A stretch of DNA of 24,446 nt from an uncultured Lachnospiraceae bacterium (GCA_910586025.1 CAJUIO010000052.1:1-24446), one strand, 5' to 3'; shown: positions 1 through 8,122, counted from the first letter of the stretch. A program made the numbers and translations. Notes: generated by a model not told the origin, from the letters alone.

Positions 1-209
1 TTTCATTAGTGGAATCCGATTTGCAGCATCAGCCCCGTAGCCCAAAGCCATTTGGCGCACAGGGCCGCCGGCACCGGAATGCCAACCGCACAGCTGGAAA
101 TTTGCTTTGGCTTGTTACTTTTTTGTCAGAATGTTTTTTTTTCAATACTTTGGCTTTTTTCTTTTAAAACTGTTTTCAAAAAGCTGAAAATCTGTTATCT
201 TTTTATTAC

Positions 210-223
210 TGAAAGCGTTTACA
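210..223 (+). promoter_or_regulatory. Catabolite-responsive element (cre), CcpA site
   Basis: TGAAAGCGTTTACA matches the Firmicute cre consensus TGWAANCGNTNWCA at every position, and also the stricter WWTGWAARCGYTWWCAWW core. It ends 23 bases before the ATG at 247 and just upstream of the ribosome-binding site. A weak candidate promoter lies upstream (TTTTCA, then about 17 bases, then TATCTT near 194-199). The cre would then sit at or after the transcription start, a position where CcpA usually represses. CcpA control is inferred from the sequence alone. Confidence 0.7.
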
Positions 224-232
224 TTCAAATAC

Positions 233-239
233 AGGAGGG
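233..239 (+). promoter_or_regulatory. Strong ribosome-binding site
   Basis: AGGAGGG lies 7 bases before the ATG at 247. It fixes the start of the C39-like gene. Confidence 0.85.
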
Positions 240-246
240 TTATTAA

Positions 247-918
247 ATGAGGTATTTCTTCAATGGCAAAATCGACAAGCTGGACGAGCTTTACACGATC
301 CGTATTCCCTTTAATGTCTGGGAAGTCTGCAAGCAGCGCGATCTCATTCAGGCAGATCTGGTGCTGGACAACAAAATCATCGAATGTGAACTGATCCCTG
401 AGGAGAAGGGTAATTACAAGATTCATCTGACACAGGAAGACGTTTCCCATATTGATATCTCCAAAAAGCACAAAATCCTTCTCCACGTGACCGGAAGCCT
501 TATCCAGATGAACAAGAACAGCCCTTACAGCTTTGACAATCCCATCCGCAGGATCGACAGCGTTGATATCATCATCCAGCCCGAGGACGGTCTGTGCGGT
601 CAGACCTGTGTGGCCATGCTGGCGGGTGTTACCATTGCGGACGTGATCAGCGTCATGGACTGCCGGGAATGGCAGGGAACCATGGGCCGCGTGATCTCCG
701 CATTGAACTATTACGGTATTGATCACTCCGATGTCATTATCTATACCGAGGGCGAGGAAGCAACTCTTCCCAAGTGCTGTATCCTGATGGAAAAAATGGG
801 ACGCTTCTGCCATTATCTGCTCCACTATGACGGGAAATTCTACGATTCCAATCTGGGCATCATCAAGGAGTATGATATGAGCAAGCTTCTGGGATATCTG
901 GAAATCAAGGTAGACTGA
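247..918 (+). CDS. DUF1905-like / C39-like cysteine peptidase fusion protein
   Basis: This is a 223-residue protein with no signal peptide or membrane segment, so probably cytoplasmic. Residues 1-82 resemble the DUF1905 small beta-barrel (opening MRYFFNGKID, then the strand-rich stretch IIECELIPEEKGNYKIHL). Residues 108-205 resemble a C39-type papain-fold peptidase: Gln111, then CGQTCVAML with Cys117 as candidate nucleophile, His189 in FCHYLLHYDG and Asp200 in FYDSN. These could form a Gln-Cys-His-Asp site. C39 domains usually process leader peptides of exported bacteriocins, but no transporter or precursor is nearby, so the substrate is unknown. The gene stands alone, follows a perfect cre site and ends at a bidirectional terminator shared with glnN. 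The C39 fold call is moderate and the DUF1905 call is by pattern only. Confidence 0.65.
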   Translation: MRYFFNGKIDKLDELYTIRIPFNVWEVCKQRDLIQADLVLDNKIIECELIPEEKGNYKIHLTQEDVSHIDISKKHKILLHVTGSLIQMNKNSPYSFDNPIRRIDSVDIIIQPEDGLCGQTCVAMLAGVTIADVISVMDCREWQGTMGRVISALNYYGIDHSDVIIYTEGEEATLPKCCILMEKMGRFCHYLLHYDGKFYDSNLGIIKEYDMSKLLGYLEIKVD

Positions 919-945
919 CCGAAAGCAGTTCTTCCTTCAAAAACC

Positions 946-972
946 ATCCCCGCACCTTTTTGGTGCGGGGAT
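946..972. terminator. Bidirectional intrinsic terminator
   Basis: A perfect 11-bp inverted repeat, ATCCCCGCACC (946-956) and GGTGCGGGGAT (962-972), surrounds a 5-T loop. T-rich sequence follows on the plus strand, and GGTTTTTG follows when read on the minus strand. It lies between the convergent C39-like gene and glnN and can serve both. Confidence 0.85.
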
Positions 973-995
973 ATTTGTTTGTCTGCTTCTTCAAT

Positions 996-3119
996 CTATA
1001 CTTCAAAAATCAGATCGCCATATGTGGGAATCGGCCACACCTTTTTATCCACCAGCATCTCGAGCTCATCCGCCGGTTTCCTCAGGCCGGTCATGGCTTC
1101 CTTAACCACATCCTTGTAAAAAAATGCTTTTTCCCGCACATCCCCGATCTCTCCGGCCCTGGATACGGCTTCCTCCAATCCGGACAGAGCGCTCTTCATA
1201 TCCGAAAGCTTCCGGGACACCTCCCCGAGGAGCTGTGCCTGCACGGAAGCGTCCGCTCCCGCCTCTTTCACCGCAAGCACCGTGTCAGCCAGCGATTTGC
1301 TGTATCTGATAACTGCGGGGACTATCTGCTTGGATGCCATCTCTATCATGGTAAGAGCCTCTATATTGATTGTCTTAATATAGGTTTCATACAGAACCTC
1401 CTTGCGGGATTCCAGCTCCGCTTTTGTAAAAATACCAAATTTTTCATAGAGCTTTACCGCCTTTTCGGTTGTCAGCGTATCCACCGCCTCGATCATGGAC
1501 TTGATGTTCGGAAGGCCTCTTCTTTCCGCCTCCGCGACCCACTCATCCGAATAACCGTTGCCGTTGAAAATAATTCTCTGATGACGGGTAAGGTATTCCT
1601 TGATCAGGTCATGCACCGCAAGGTCAAAATCATCCGCTTTTTCCAGAATATCGGCCGCCTCGCAGAAGGCCTCCGCCACGATTGCATTCAACGTGGTATT
1701 GGGACTTCCGATGGAATCGGCGGAGCCCACCATGCGAAACTCAAATTTATTGCCCGTGAAGGCAAAGGGAGAGGTTCGGTTCCTGTCCGTTGCATCCTTT
1801 TCAAAATCAGGAAGCGTGGAAACGCCCGTATCCAACCTGCCGCCCTGAAGAACATGAGCCGCCTCTCCGGTTTCCACCAGCTGCTTTACCACATCCTCAA
1901 GCTGCTCTCCCAGAAAAACGGAGATGATAGCCGGAGGCGCTTCGTTTGCTCCCAGCCTGTGGTCATTCCCCACATCAGACGCACTCTGTCGCAGAAGATC
2001 CGCATGAGTGTCCACCGCCTTGATAATACAGGAAAGAACAAGGAGGAACTGAATGTTATCATTGGGCGTATCGCCGGGATCTAACAGATTCACCCCGTTA
2101 TCCGTCCCGATAGACCAGTTATTATGCTTACCCGAACCGTTGACACCCGCAAAGGGCTTCTCATGCAGCAGGCAGGTCATTCCGTGGCGTCCCGCAACCT
2201 TTTTCATGGTCTCCATCACCAGCTGATTGTGATCCACCGCAATGTTTGCCGTCTCGTAGATCGGCGCAAGCTCATGCTGTGCCGGAGCCACCTCATTGTG
2301 CTGGGTCTTAGCCGTCACTCCCAGCTTCCACAGCTCCAGATTCAGATCCTTCATGTATGCACCGATGCGCTCCCGAATGGTTCCGAAATAATGATCCTCA
2401 AGCTCCTGCCCCTTGGGTGCCGGAGCTCCGAACAATGTCCGTCCTGCAAAAATCAGGTCGGGTCTCTTTAGATATTTTTCTCTGTCAACCAGAAAGTACT
2501 CCTGCTCGGGTCCCACGCTTGCCACCACCTTGGTTGCCTCCGTGTTTCCAAACAGACGCACAATACGGAGCGCCTGCTGGCTTAACGCCTCCATGGAACG
2601 GAGCAGCGGCGTCTTCTTGTCAAGAGCCTCCCCTTTGTAGGAGCAGAATGCCGTGGGAATACAGAGGATCACTCCCGTGGCATCCTCCTTCAGGAAAGCC
2701 GGTGATGTGATATCCCATGCCGTGTAGCCCCTCGCCTCAAAGGTTGCCCTGAGACCTCCCGAGGGAAAGGAGGAAGCGTCCGGCTCTCCCTTGATCAGCT
2801 CCTTGCCCGAAAAAGCCATCAGCATTTTACCATTCTCATCAGGATGCGTCACAAAGGAATCATGCTTCTCCGCCGTGATGCCGGTCAGCGGCTGAAACCA
2901 GTGGGTATAGTGGGTCGCCCCGTTCTCCACGGCCCAGTCCTTCATAGCCTTGGCTACCACGTCCGCCATTGCTGGAGGAAGCTCGCCTCCCTGATCCATG
3001 ATCTTCGTAACCTCCATGTACACGTTCTTGGTCAGCCTCTCTCTCATGGTTGCCCGCGTAAATACCTTGCTGCCGAAAATCTCTTCAATATTCACCACTT
3101 TACTCTTCATATTCTTCAT
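996..3119 (-). CDS. glnN: Glutamine synthetase type III
   Basis: GlnN joins ammonia to glutamate using ATP, in the cytoplasm, and is central to nitrogen assimilation. The protein is 707 residues from the chosen start, the usual size of type III enzymes and much longer than type I GlnA. Visible motifs in order are HWFQPLTG (73-80), SSFPSGGLRATFEARG, GPEQEYFL (203-210), HNEVAPAQHELAP and GVNGSGKHNNWS, all typical of GSIII. The ATG at 3119 follows GAGGGAAAGG. A second in-frame ATG at 3110 (704 residues) is nearly as good. The longer frame to 3152 lacks a clear site. It is last in the minus-strand run, 162 bases after trhP, and a weak promoter-like TTGCAT-17-TATCGT in that gap suggests it may have its own transcript. 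Confidence 0.96.
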   Translation of the reverse strand: MKNMKSKVVNIEEIFGSKVFTRATMRERLTKNVYMEVTKIMDQGGELPPAMADVVAKAMKDWAVENGATHYTHWFQPLTGITAEKHDSFVTHPDENGKMLMAFSGKELIKGEPDASSFPSGGLRATFEARGYTAWDITSPAFLKEDATGVILCIPTAFCSYKGEALDKKTPLLRSMEALSQQALRIVRLFGNTEATKVVASVGPEQEYFLVDREKYLKRPDLIFAGRTLFGAPAPKGQELEDHYFGTIRERIGAYMKDLNLELWKLGVTAKTQHNEVAPAQHELAPIYETANIAVDHNQLVMETMKKVAGRHGMTCLLHEKPFAGVNGSGKHNNWSIGTDNGVNLLDPGDTPNDNIQFLLVLSCIIKAVDTHADLLRQSASDVGNDHRLGANEAPPAIISVFLGEQLEDVVKQLVETGEAAHVLQGGRLDTGVSTLPDFEKDATDRNRTSPFAFTGNKFEFRMVGSADSIGSPNTTLNAIVAEAFCEAADILEKADDFDLAVHDLIKEYLTRHQRIIFNGNGYSDEWVAEAERRGLPNIKSMIEAVDTLTTEKAVKLYEKFGIFTKAELESRKEVLYETYIKTINIEALTMIEMASKQIVPAVIRYSKSLADTVLAVKEAGADASVQAQLLGEVSRKLSDMKSALSGLEEAVSRAGEIGDVREKAFFYKDVVKEAMTGLRKPADELEMLVDKKVWPIPTYGDLIFEV

Positions 3120-3281
3120 CCTTTCCCTCTTAACATGAAAAAAATGCCCCAAAAAAACTTTTGGAACATCTTCGTTCAGCTTATTCAGAAGGCTCTTTCC
3201 TTCGCTTTCTTTACGATACTCTAAAGAAACCCAAAATGCAATACCCTTTTTATAACTTTAGCTGATATTTATAAAAAGCGG

Positions 3282-4541
3282 CTATTGCGGCCCGGATCCG
3301 TGTGCACTTTGAACAACACACCGAAGAAGATCGTAATCCATGGCTCTCCTGTCAAGCTCCACCCAGAGAACCTGTCCGGCATGAGGGGCGCTGTCCACCA
3401 GAACGCCTTCCTCCGTGGCAAGAGAGAGAACCCGTGTCTCCACATTGCTGCCGTCAGGCTTCATGATCTCGATCCCGTCCCCCACGCAGAACTTGTTTTT
3501 CTGCCGGATCCTTGCAAAAAAGCGGCCGTCTATCTCCCTGGTCTCCTCGATGAGGCCAAGGTACGTATACTCGCTCACATACGTGCCGGAATCATAAATC
3601 TGGCTGTTTTCATCCGGCCTTCCGAAATAAAACCCGGTGGAAAACTGGCGGTAGGTGCACTTCCCGATTTCAGCCCGGTACCAGTCCATACCGGCCCTGT
3701 ACTTTTCCTCTGACTCCATATAATCATCGACAGCCCTTCGATATGTTCTGGCAACCGTCGCCACATAGAGCGCCGTCTTCATGCGGCCTTCGATTTTGAA
3801 GCTGTCAATCCCCGCCGCAACCATCTCCGGAATATGCTCGATCATACACAGATCCCTGGAGTTGAAAATAAAGGTTCCCCTGTCATTCTCATACACGGGA
3901 AAGTATTCTCCGGGCCTGGTCTCCTCCACCACTGCATACTTCCATCTGCAGGGATGAGTACAGGCTCCCCGATTGGCATCCCGCCCCGTGAAAAAGCTGC
4001 TGAGCAGGCATCTCCCCGAATAGCAAATGCACATGGAGCCATGAATAAAACACTCAATCTCCATATCCCCCGGCACATTTGCCCGGATTTCCCCAATCTC
4101 CCGAAGAGAAAGCTCCCTTGCGCAGACCACACGCTTTGCCCCCTGCGCATACCAGAACTGGCAGGTTTTGTAATTCGTGTTGTTAGCCTGAGTGGAAATA
4201 TGGATATCGATCCCCGGACAGATCTGCCTTGCAAGCAGAAACATGCCGGGATCCGAGATAATCAATGCATCCGGTTTCATCTCCCCCAACTCCCGGAAAT
4301 AGTCGGAGGCCTCCTCAATATCCTGATTGTGGGCGAGAATATTTGCAGTCACATGAACCTTTGCCCCAAAGCGGTGGGCAAAGGCAATTCCCTCCCTCAT
4401 CTCTTCCTTTGAAAAATTTTTGGCCTTGGCACGAAGGCTGAAAGCCTCCCCGCCGATATAAACCGCATCTGCCCCGAAACGCACCGCAGTCTTCAGTACC
4501 TCAAGACTGCTTGCCGGTATTAAAAGCTCTGGTTTTTTCAT
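3282..4541 (-). CDS. trhP: Peptidase-U32-family tRNA hydroxylation protein TrhP
   Basis: U32-family proteins of the YegQ/YrrN/YrrO group act in prephenate-dependent 5-hydroxylation of uridine 34 in some tRNAs. They are not thought to be general proteases. The 419-residue protein opens with KPELLIPASSLEVLK and AVRFGADAVYIGG, typical of the family. The U32 core has Cys171, Cys173, Cys178, Cys194 and Cys198 (ECFIHGSMCICYSGRC, then GACTHPCRW), candidate iron-sulfur ligands. The start at 4541 follows AGAAAGG at 8 bases. A longer start at 4562 has a weaker site. It follows trmR, the methylase acting on its product, by about 47 bases, the same order as yrrM-yrrN-yrrO in Bacillus subtilis. Only one U32 gene is present here, whereas Bacillus has two. 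Confidence 0.88.
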   Translation of the reverse strand: MKKPELLIPASSLEVLKTAVRFGADAVYIGGEAFSLRAKAKNFSKEEMREGIAFAHRFGAKVHVTANILAHNQDIEEASDYFRELGEMKPDALIISDPGMFLLARQICPGIDIHISTQANNTNYKTCQFWYAQGAKRVVCARELSLREIGEIRANVPGDMEIECFIHGSMCICYSGRCLLSSFFTGRDANRGACTHPCRWKYAVVEETRPGEYFPVYENDRGTFIFNSRDLCMIEHIPEMVAAGIDSFKIEGRMKTALYVATVARTYRRAVDDYMESEEKYRAGMDWYRAEIGKCTYRQFSTGFYFGRPDENSQIYDSGTYVSEYTYLGLIEETREIDGRFFARIRQKNKFCVGDGIEIMKPDGSNVETRVLSLATEEGVLVDSAPHAGQVLWVELDRRAMDYDLLRCVVQSAHGSGPQ

Positions 4542-4588
4542 TATAACAGCCTTTCTAAACATTCATGCACCGCCTGCCGGAGACTTTC

Positions 4589-5233
4589 TCAGTTAATCCG
4601 AACGCTCACCGTCACGCCGTCCCCTACGGGAAGGATATCCGTCTGCAGCCGGTCATTATGCTTTAATTCATAGAGATATTCTCTCATTCTGGAATGGATC
4701 GTCCTGTTTCGTCTGATAACGGCATACCGGGATTCCAGAATGTCCCCGTCCTGCAGAACATTGTCCGACACCAAAAGCCCGCCAGGAGCCAGCAGGCGCA
4801 AAATGTCCGGCAGGAAATAAATATACTGTCCCTTGGCCGCATCCATAAAGATAAAATCATAGGGCCCTGTGAGCTCCTTTAAAAGCTCCAGGGCGTCTCC
4901 CTCAAGCAGAGTGATCTGATCCTGCTTTCCCGCCCTTCGGAAATTTTCCTTTGCCAGGGGAATTCTCTTTTCATATTTTTCTATGGTAGTGATCCGGCAT
5001 TCCTCTGGCCCATACTCACTCATCAGAAGCGCCGAGAACCCGATGGCAGTTCCCACCTCCAGAATATTCACGGGCTTTCTGACAGCGAGAAGAAGCCGCA
5101 ACAGGCTCTGAACCTGGGGCCTGATGATCGGTACGTTTTCCCGGACCGCATACTGCTCCAGCTCATCCAGAAAGGGAGTATTCCCCGTATCCAGGGAGTG
5201 AATAAAAGTGCTGATTCTCTCTTCGGTGATCAT
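4589..5233 (-). CDS. trmR: tRNA 5-hydroxyuridine O-methyltransferase (YrrM/TrmR)
   Basis: TrmR transfers a methyl group from S-adenosylmethionine to 5-hydroxyuridine at tRNA position 34, giving 5-methoxyuridine. The 214-residue protein is a class I methyltransferase of the catechol-O-methyltransferase type. It has the SAM loop ILEVGTAIGFSALLM, the acidic ITTIEKYEKR strand, and DFIFMDAAKGQY with metal-binding-type acidic residues followed by DNVL. The ATG at 5233 follows AGAGG at 9 bases. It lies 14 bases after the MltG-like gene and immediately before trhP. The context raises this from a generic O-methyltransferase to TrmR. Confidence 0.85.
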   Translation of the reverse strand: MITEERISTFIHSLDTGNTPFLDELEQYAVRENVPIIRPQVQSLLRLLLAVRKPVNILEVGTAIGFSALLMSEYGPEECRITTIEKYEKRIPLAKENFRRAGKQDQITLLEGDALELLKELTGPYDFIFMDAAKGQYIYFLPDILRLLAPGGLLVSDNVLQDGDILESRYAVIRRNRTIHSRMREYLYELKHNDRLQTDILPVGDGVTVSVRIN

Positions 5234-5247
5234 GATAGGCTTCCTCT

Positions 5248-5640
5248 TTATTCAGAAGCGGCGTCTTCCGTCTCTTTCACAGGCGTTGACATCACTTCCA
5301 GCATCTGTTCGGCGGTCATGTTCGTGCTGAGATCATAAATACCGGGCAGAATCTCATTGTGATAGGCCGAGAGGAACTCCTGAACCACGAACAGCTTTTC
5401 GTCCGCAATCAGCCCTCTCTCCTTCAGCATCTTCGCAATATCCATTATATCCGCATCCTCGGCGATCCCGATTGTGATCGTGCGTCCCTCCGAGGAGGAC
5501 ACGGGCCTGTCGGCAAACACTCTGTATCCGAAATCGTAAGCCGTCACAGATGCCCGGAACACAAACATGATTACAGCCGCAAGCACAAGCACCTTCAGCG
5601 CCGTCTCAAAGACTGCTCCTATCAGATATTTTACACTCAT
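5248..5640 (-). CDS. Short MltG/YceG-like membrane protein without catalytic domain
   Basis: This is a 130-residue protein with one N-terminal membrane segment (about residues 5-28) and then an extracytoplasmic stretch. That stretch (TITIGIAEDADIMDIAKML through GIYDLSTNMTAEQMLEVM) resembles the small LysM-like N-terminal part of the YceG/MltG family. Full MltG is about 340-380 residues and cuts nascent peptidoglycan, but the catalytic domain with its essential glutamate is absent. The frame ends cleanly and trmR follows, so this is a short protein and not an obvious break. It sits where yrrL (mltG) lies in Bacillus, before yrrM/trmR. The start at 5640 follows GGGGAAAGG. A GTG at 5649 is an alternative. 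A regulatory or scaffold role is only a guess. Confidence 0.7.
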   Translation of the reverse strand: MSVKYLIGAVFETALKVLVLAAVIMFVFRASVTAYDFGYRVFADRPVSSSEGRTITIGIAEDADIMDIAKMLKERGLIADEKLFVVQEFLSAYHNEILPGIYDLSTNMTAEQMLEVMSTPVKETEDAASE

Positions 5641-5681
5641 AAAAATCACACCTTTCCCCTGCCGGAGGTCTTGCGCTAAAG

Positions 5682-6011
5682 CTACTCAAAATCAACCTGC
5701 TCTGTAATATAGAGCGTGATTTCCTGCATCATCCGGCAGAACGCCAGCTCTGCCCGAAGGAAGCTGTCAACCAGGGGATCCTCTCTGAACTCCTCATATT
5801 CCCTCTCAAAGGCATCCATCTTTTCAAACAGCTCATCCTTCTGGCTTGTATTCTGAATCTCAAAATTCCTCCTTCGGAATTCATTGACCTTTTCGTATTG
5901 CTCGGGGAAGCCTCGCAGCCGCTCCCTCTGCTCATAATATTTTTTGCTGATTTCCGATTCTTTAATCGCCTGAACAAATCTCAGCAGCTCGCCTTCCAGT
6001 TTTTCATCCAT
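5682..6011 (-). CDS. YlbF/YmcA family protein
   Basis: This is a 109-residue, highly charged, all-helical protein with the pattern of the Com_YlbF family. Its LLRFVQAIKESEISKKYYEQ is the expected 'residues that slide through the helical hairpin' start, and NTSQKDELFEKMDAFEREYEEF is a second amphipathic helix. In Bacillus, YlbF, YmcA and YaaT form a complex that helps RNase Y mature transcripts. Here the gene is 25 bases downstream of RNase J, which suggests a role in RNA turnover, though no target can be read from the sequence. The start ATG has a modest GAAGG site 12 bases upstream. Confidence 0.8.
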   Translation of the reverse strand: MDEKLEGELLRFVQAIKESEISKKYYEQRERLRGFPEQYEKVNEFRRRNFEIQNTSQKDELFEKMDAFEREYEEFREDPLVDSFLRAELAFCRMMQEITLYITEQVDFE

Positions 6012-6036
6012 ACTACCACACTACCTTCATTTGTTT

Positions 6037-7710
6037 TTATACTTCCATGATAATAGGCAGAATCATGGGGCGGCGTTTTGTCTTTTTCCATACATAGTCT
6101 CCCAGGACATCCTTGATGGCGCTCTTGAGCTTGCCCCAGTCGCTGATTCCTCTTCCAAGGCAGCCCTCCACCGCCTCGTTAACCACGCCTCTGGCCTCGT
6201 CCATCAGCTCGTCCGACTCCCGGACATAAACGAAGCCTCTTGAAACTATATCCGGACCGGAAACCAGCTCGTCCGTGGCCCCGTCGAGTGCCAGAACCAC
6301 GATCAGGATCCCGTCCGCAGCCAGATGCTGCCTGTCCCTTAACACGATATTTCCCACGTCGCCGACTCCGAGGCCGTCCACGAGAATATCGCCCACCGGA
6401 ACTCTTCCTGTCACAGCCGCCTTCTCTTTCGTAAGCTCGAGCACGTCGCCGGAATTCAGGATAAAGATATTCTCCTTCGCCATGCCCAGCTCCTTGGCCA
6501 CCTTGGCCTGAGCGATCAGATGCTTGTATTCCCCGTGTATGGGAATCGCATACTGGGGATGCACCAGGGTGTAGATCAGCTTGATCTCCTCCTGACAGGG
6601 ATGTCCCGACACATGCACATCCTGGAAAATAACGTCCGCTCCCTTTTCCAGCAGGGCATTGATCACATTGGTAACCGCCTTCTCATTGCCGGGTATGGGA
6701 TTGGAGGAAAAGATCACGGTATCCCTGGGGCCTATGGAAATCCGCTTATGGTTATTGTCCGCCATGCGGCTTAAGGCCGCCATGCTTTCTCCCTGGCTTC
6801 CCGTGGTGATGATCACCGTCTTTTCATCCGGATAATTTCTCAGCTGCTCGATGTCGATCAGCGTATTATCCGGAATGCTGAGATATCCCAGATTCGTGGC
6901 TACCTCGATGACATTGACCATGCTCCTTCCTTCCACCACCACCTTGCGGTCGAACTTGTAAGCAGAGTTGATAATCTGCTGCACCCTGTCCACATTGGAC
7001 GCAAAGGTGGCAATGACGATCCTCGTATTTTTATGTTCCTGAAACAGAGCGTCAAAGGTTCTTCCCACCGTGCGCTCCGAGGCCGTAAAGCCGGGACGCT
7101 CCGCATTGGTGGAATCGCACATCAGGGCAAGCACGCCCTTTTTCCCAAGCTCCGCAAAGCGCTGCAGGTCAATGGCATCCCCGAACACCGGCGTATAGTC
7201 CACCTTAAAGTCGCCCGTATGCACCACGATGCCTGCCGGTGAATAGATCGCCAGCGCCGCCGCATCCACAATGCTGTGATTTGTCTTGATAAACTCAACC
7301 CTGAACTGCCCCAGATTAATGGACTGTCCGAATTTGACAACCTTGCGCTTCACATTGTTCACAAGGTTATGCTCCTTCAGCTTATTCTCAATAAGTCCCA
7401 TGGTCAGTCTGGTCGCATATACAGGCACATTGATATCCTTAAGCACATAGGGCAGCGCCCCGATATGATCCTCGTGCCCGTGAGTGATCATAAAGCCCTT
7501 CACCTTGCTTATATTATTCTTCAGATAGGTGATATCCGGAATGACCAGGTCAATCCCCAGCATATCGTCCTCCGGAAATGACAGACCGCAGTCTACCACA
7601 ATAATACTGTCCTCGTACTCGAAGGCAGTAATGTTCATGCCGATCTGTTCCAGGCCTCCAAGGGGAATCACCTTGAGACCGGAACTCTTTTTCTCTTCAA
7701 TTTTTTTCAA
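6037..7710 (-). CDS. rnj: Ribonuclease J
   Basis: RNase J is a zinc-dependent 5'-3' exonuclease and endonuclease of the metallo-beta-lactamase/beta-CASP family, acting in mRNA decay and rRNA maturation. The 557-residue protein matches the usual ~555. It has IPLGGLEQIGMN near the N-terminus, the zinc motif HGHEDH (77-82), TNHSIVDAAA, VVHTGDFKVD, MCDSTNAERPG, ATFASNVDR, TTGSQGE, HVSGHPCQEE and IPIHGEYKHL, all in order. The start is TTG at 7710, set 8 bases after a perfect AGGAGG. The frame stays open upstream to 7824, but those residues look unlike the family. It lies between the DUF1292 gene and the YlbF-like gene. Confidence 0.96.
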   Translation of the reverse strand: MKKIEEKKSSGLKVIPLGGLEQIGMNITAFEYEDSIIVVDCGLSFPEDDMLGIDLVIPDITYLKNNISKVKGFMITHGHEDHIGALPYVLKDINVPVYATRLTMGLIENKLKEHNLVNNVKRKVVKFGQSINLGQFRVEFIKTNHSIVDAAALAIYSPAGIVVHTGDFKVDYTPVFGDAIDLQRFAELGKKGVLALMCDSTNAERPGFTASERTVGRTFDALFQEHKNTRIVIATFASNVDRVQQIINSAYKFDRKVVVEGRSMVNVIEVATNLGYLSIPDNTLIDIEQLRNYPDEKTVIITTGSQGESMAALSRMADNNHKRISIGPRDTVIFSSNPIPGNEKAVTNVINALLEKGADVIFQDVHVSGHPCQEEIKLIYTLVHPQYAIPIHGEYKHLIAQAKVAKELGMAKENIFILNSGDVLELTKEKAAVTGRVPVGDILVDGLGVGDVGNIVLRDRQHLAADGILIVVLALDGATDELVSGPDIVSRGFVYVRESDELMDEARGVVNEAVEGCLGRGISDWGKLKSAIKDVLGDYVWKKTKRRPMILPIIMEV

Positions 7711-7862
7711 AAAATTTACCTCCTGTTTTTCCGCAGTACCCACAGAGCTTCTCTCTCTCACAGGCAGCCCGAATATAACAACGCCCGAATATCCAACCCG
7801 AAAGGCTGTTGCTATAGGCCGCACCGTCAGTCAAGTTCCGCTCAGCGGTAACCACATTTTAA

Positions 7863-8117
7863 TTATTCAAGCCTGATATCCTCAAGCAGGTTCTCAAATA
7901 CGGACGCAACCGCAGACAGCTCCGTATCATCCTCCACGATTTCGTAGACGCTTTCCGCACCCTTTTCCGCCAAAGCCTCTCTCAGTATAAACGCCTCCGA
8001 ATCTCCTTCTTCTTCTTCAGTTACCAAAATATAGTGTCTGCCTCCTATGGTCGTCTGTTCCAGCACATAAAACCAGGCAGCTTCCTCTCCCGCAAGTGCA
8101 AATGCTATCTTTTCCAA
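7863..8117 (-). CDS. DUF1292 family protein
   Basis: This is a small acidic protein of about 84 residues. WFYVLEQTTIGGRHYILVTEEEE, then YEIVEDDTELSAVASVFENLL, is the DUF1292 pattern (YrzB in Bacillus). Its function is not established. It follows ruvX by 5 bases, as in other Firmicutes. No ATG fits. The best start is TTG at 8117, with AAAGGG about 13 bases upstream inside the ruvX end, which is longer than usual spacing. The start is therefore uncertain, while the family call is firm. The frame extends back to 8285, but that part is only an alternative frame of ruvX. Confidence 0.82.
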   Translation of the reverse strand: MEKIAFALAGEEAAWFYVLEQTTIGGRHYILVTEEEEGDSEAFILREALAEKGAESVYEIVEDDTELSAVASVFENLLEDIRLE

Positions 8118-8122
8118 ATCAG

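Larger units (their letters stand above)
1..246. other. Left-edge intergenic region, no gene assigned
   Basis: No gene could be supported here. The first ~110 bases are GC-rich and the rest is strongly AT-rich with long T runs. On the minus strand a short open frame of about 35 codons leaves the window at the left edge. It resembles no protein I know and could be the start of a neighbouring gene or chance. A short inverted repeat (TTGGC at 52-56 and GCCAA at 81-85) flanks a GC-rich core. The right part carries the cre sequence and ribosome-binding site of the gene at 247. Confidence 0.5.

Noticed and set aside
8..50. Words resembling a cobalamin riboswitch (GTGGAATCC, GCAGC, CCCCGTAGC)
   Set aside because: The conserved AGCCAGG-type core and the rest of the fold are not found, and the downstream gene is unrelated to cobalamin.
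142..825. Long minus-strand open frame opposite the C39-like gene
   Set aside because: It has no family features or ribosome-binding site and lies wholly opposite a well-supported gene. Its low-complexity His/Asp/Leu composition is typical of an antisense shadow.
960..2084. 374-codon plus-strand frame opposite glnN
   Set aside because: glnN motifs on the other strand are unmistakable, and this frame begins inside the terminator stem. It is a shadow.
3240..3290. T-rich stretch after the trhP stop as a terminator
   Set aside because: A T5 run is present on the minus strand, but no stem longer than about 3 bp precedes it.
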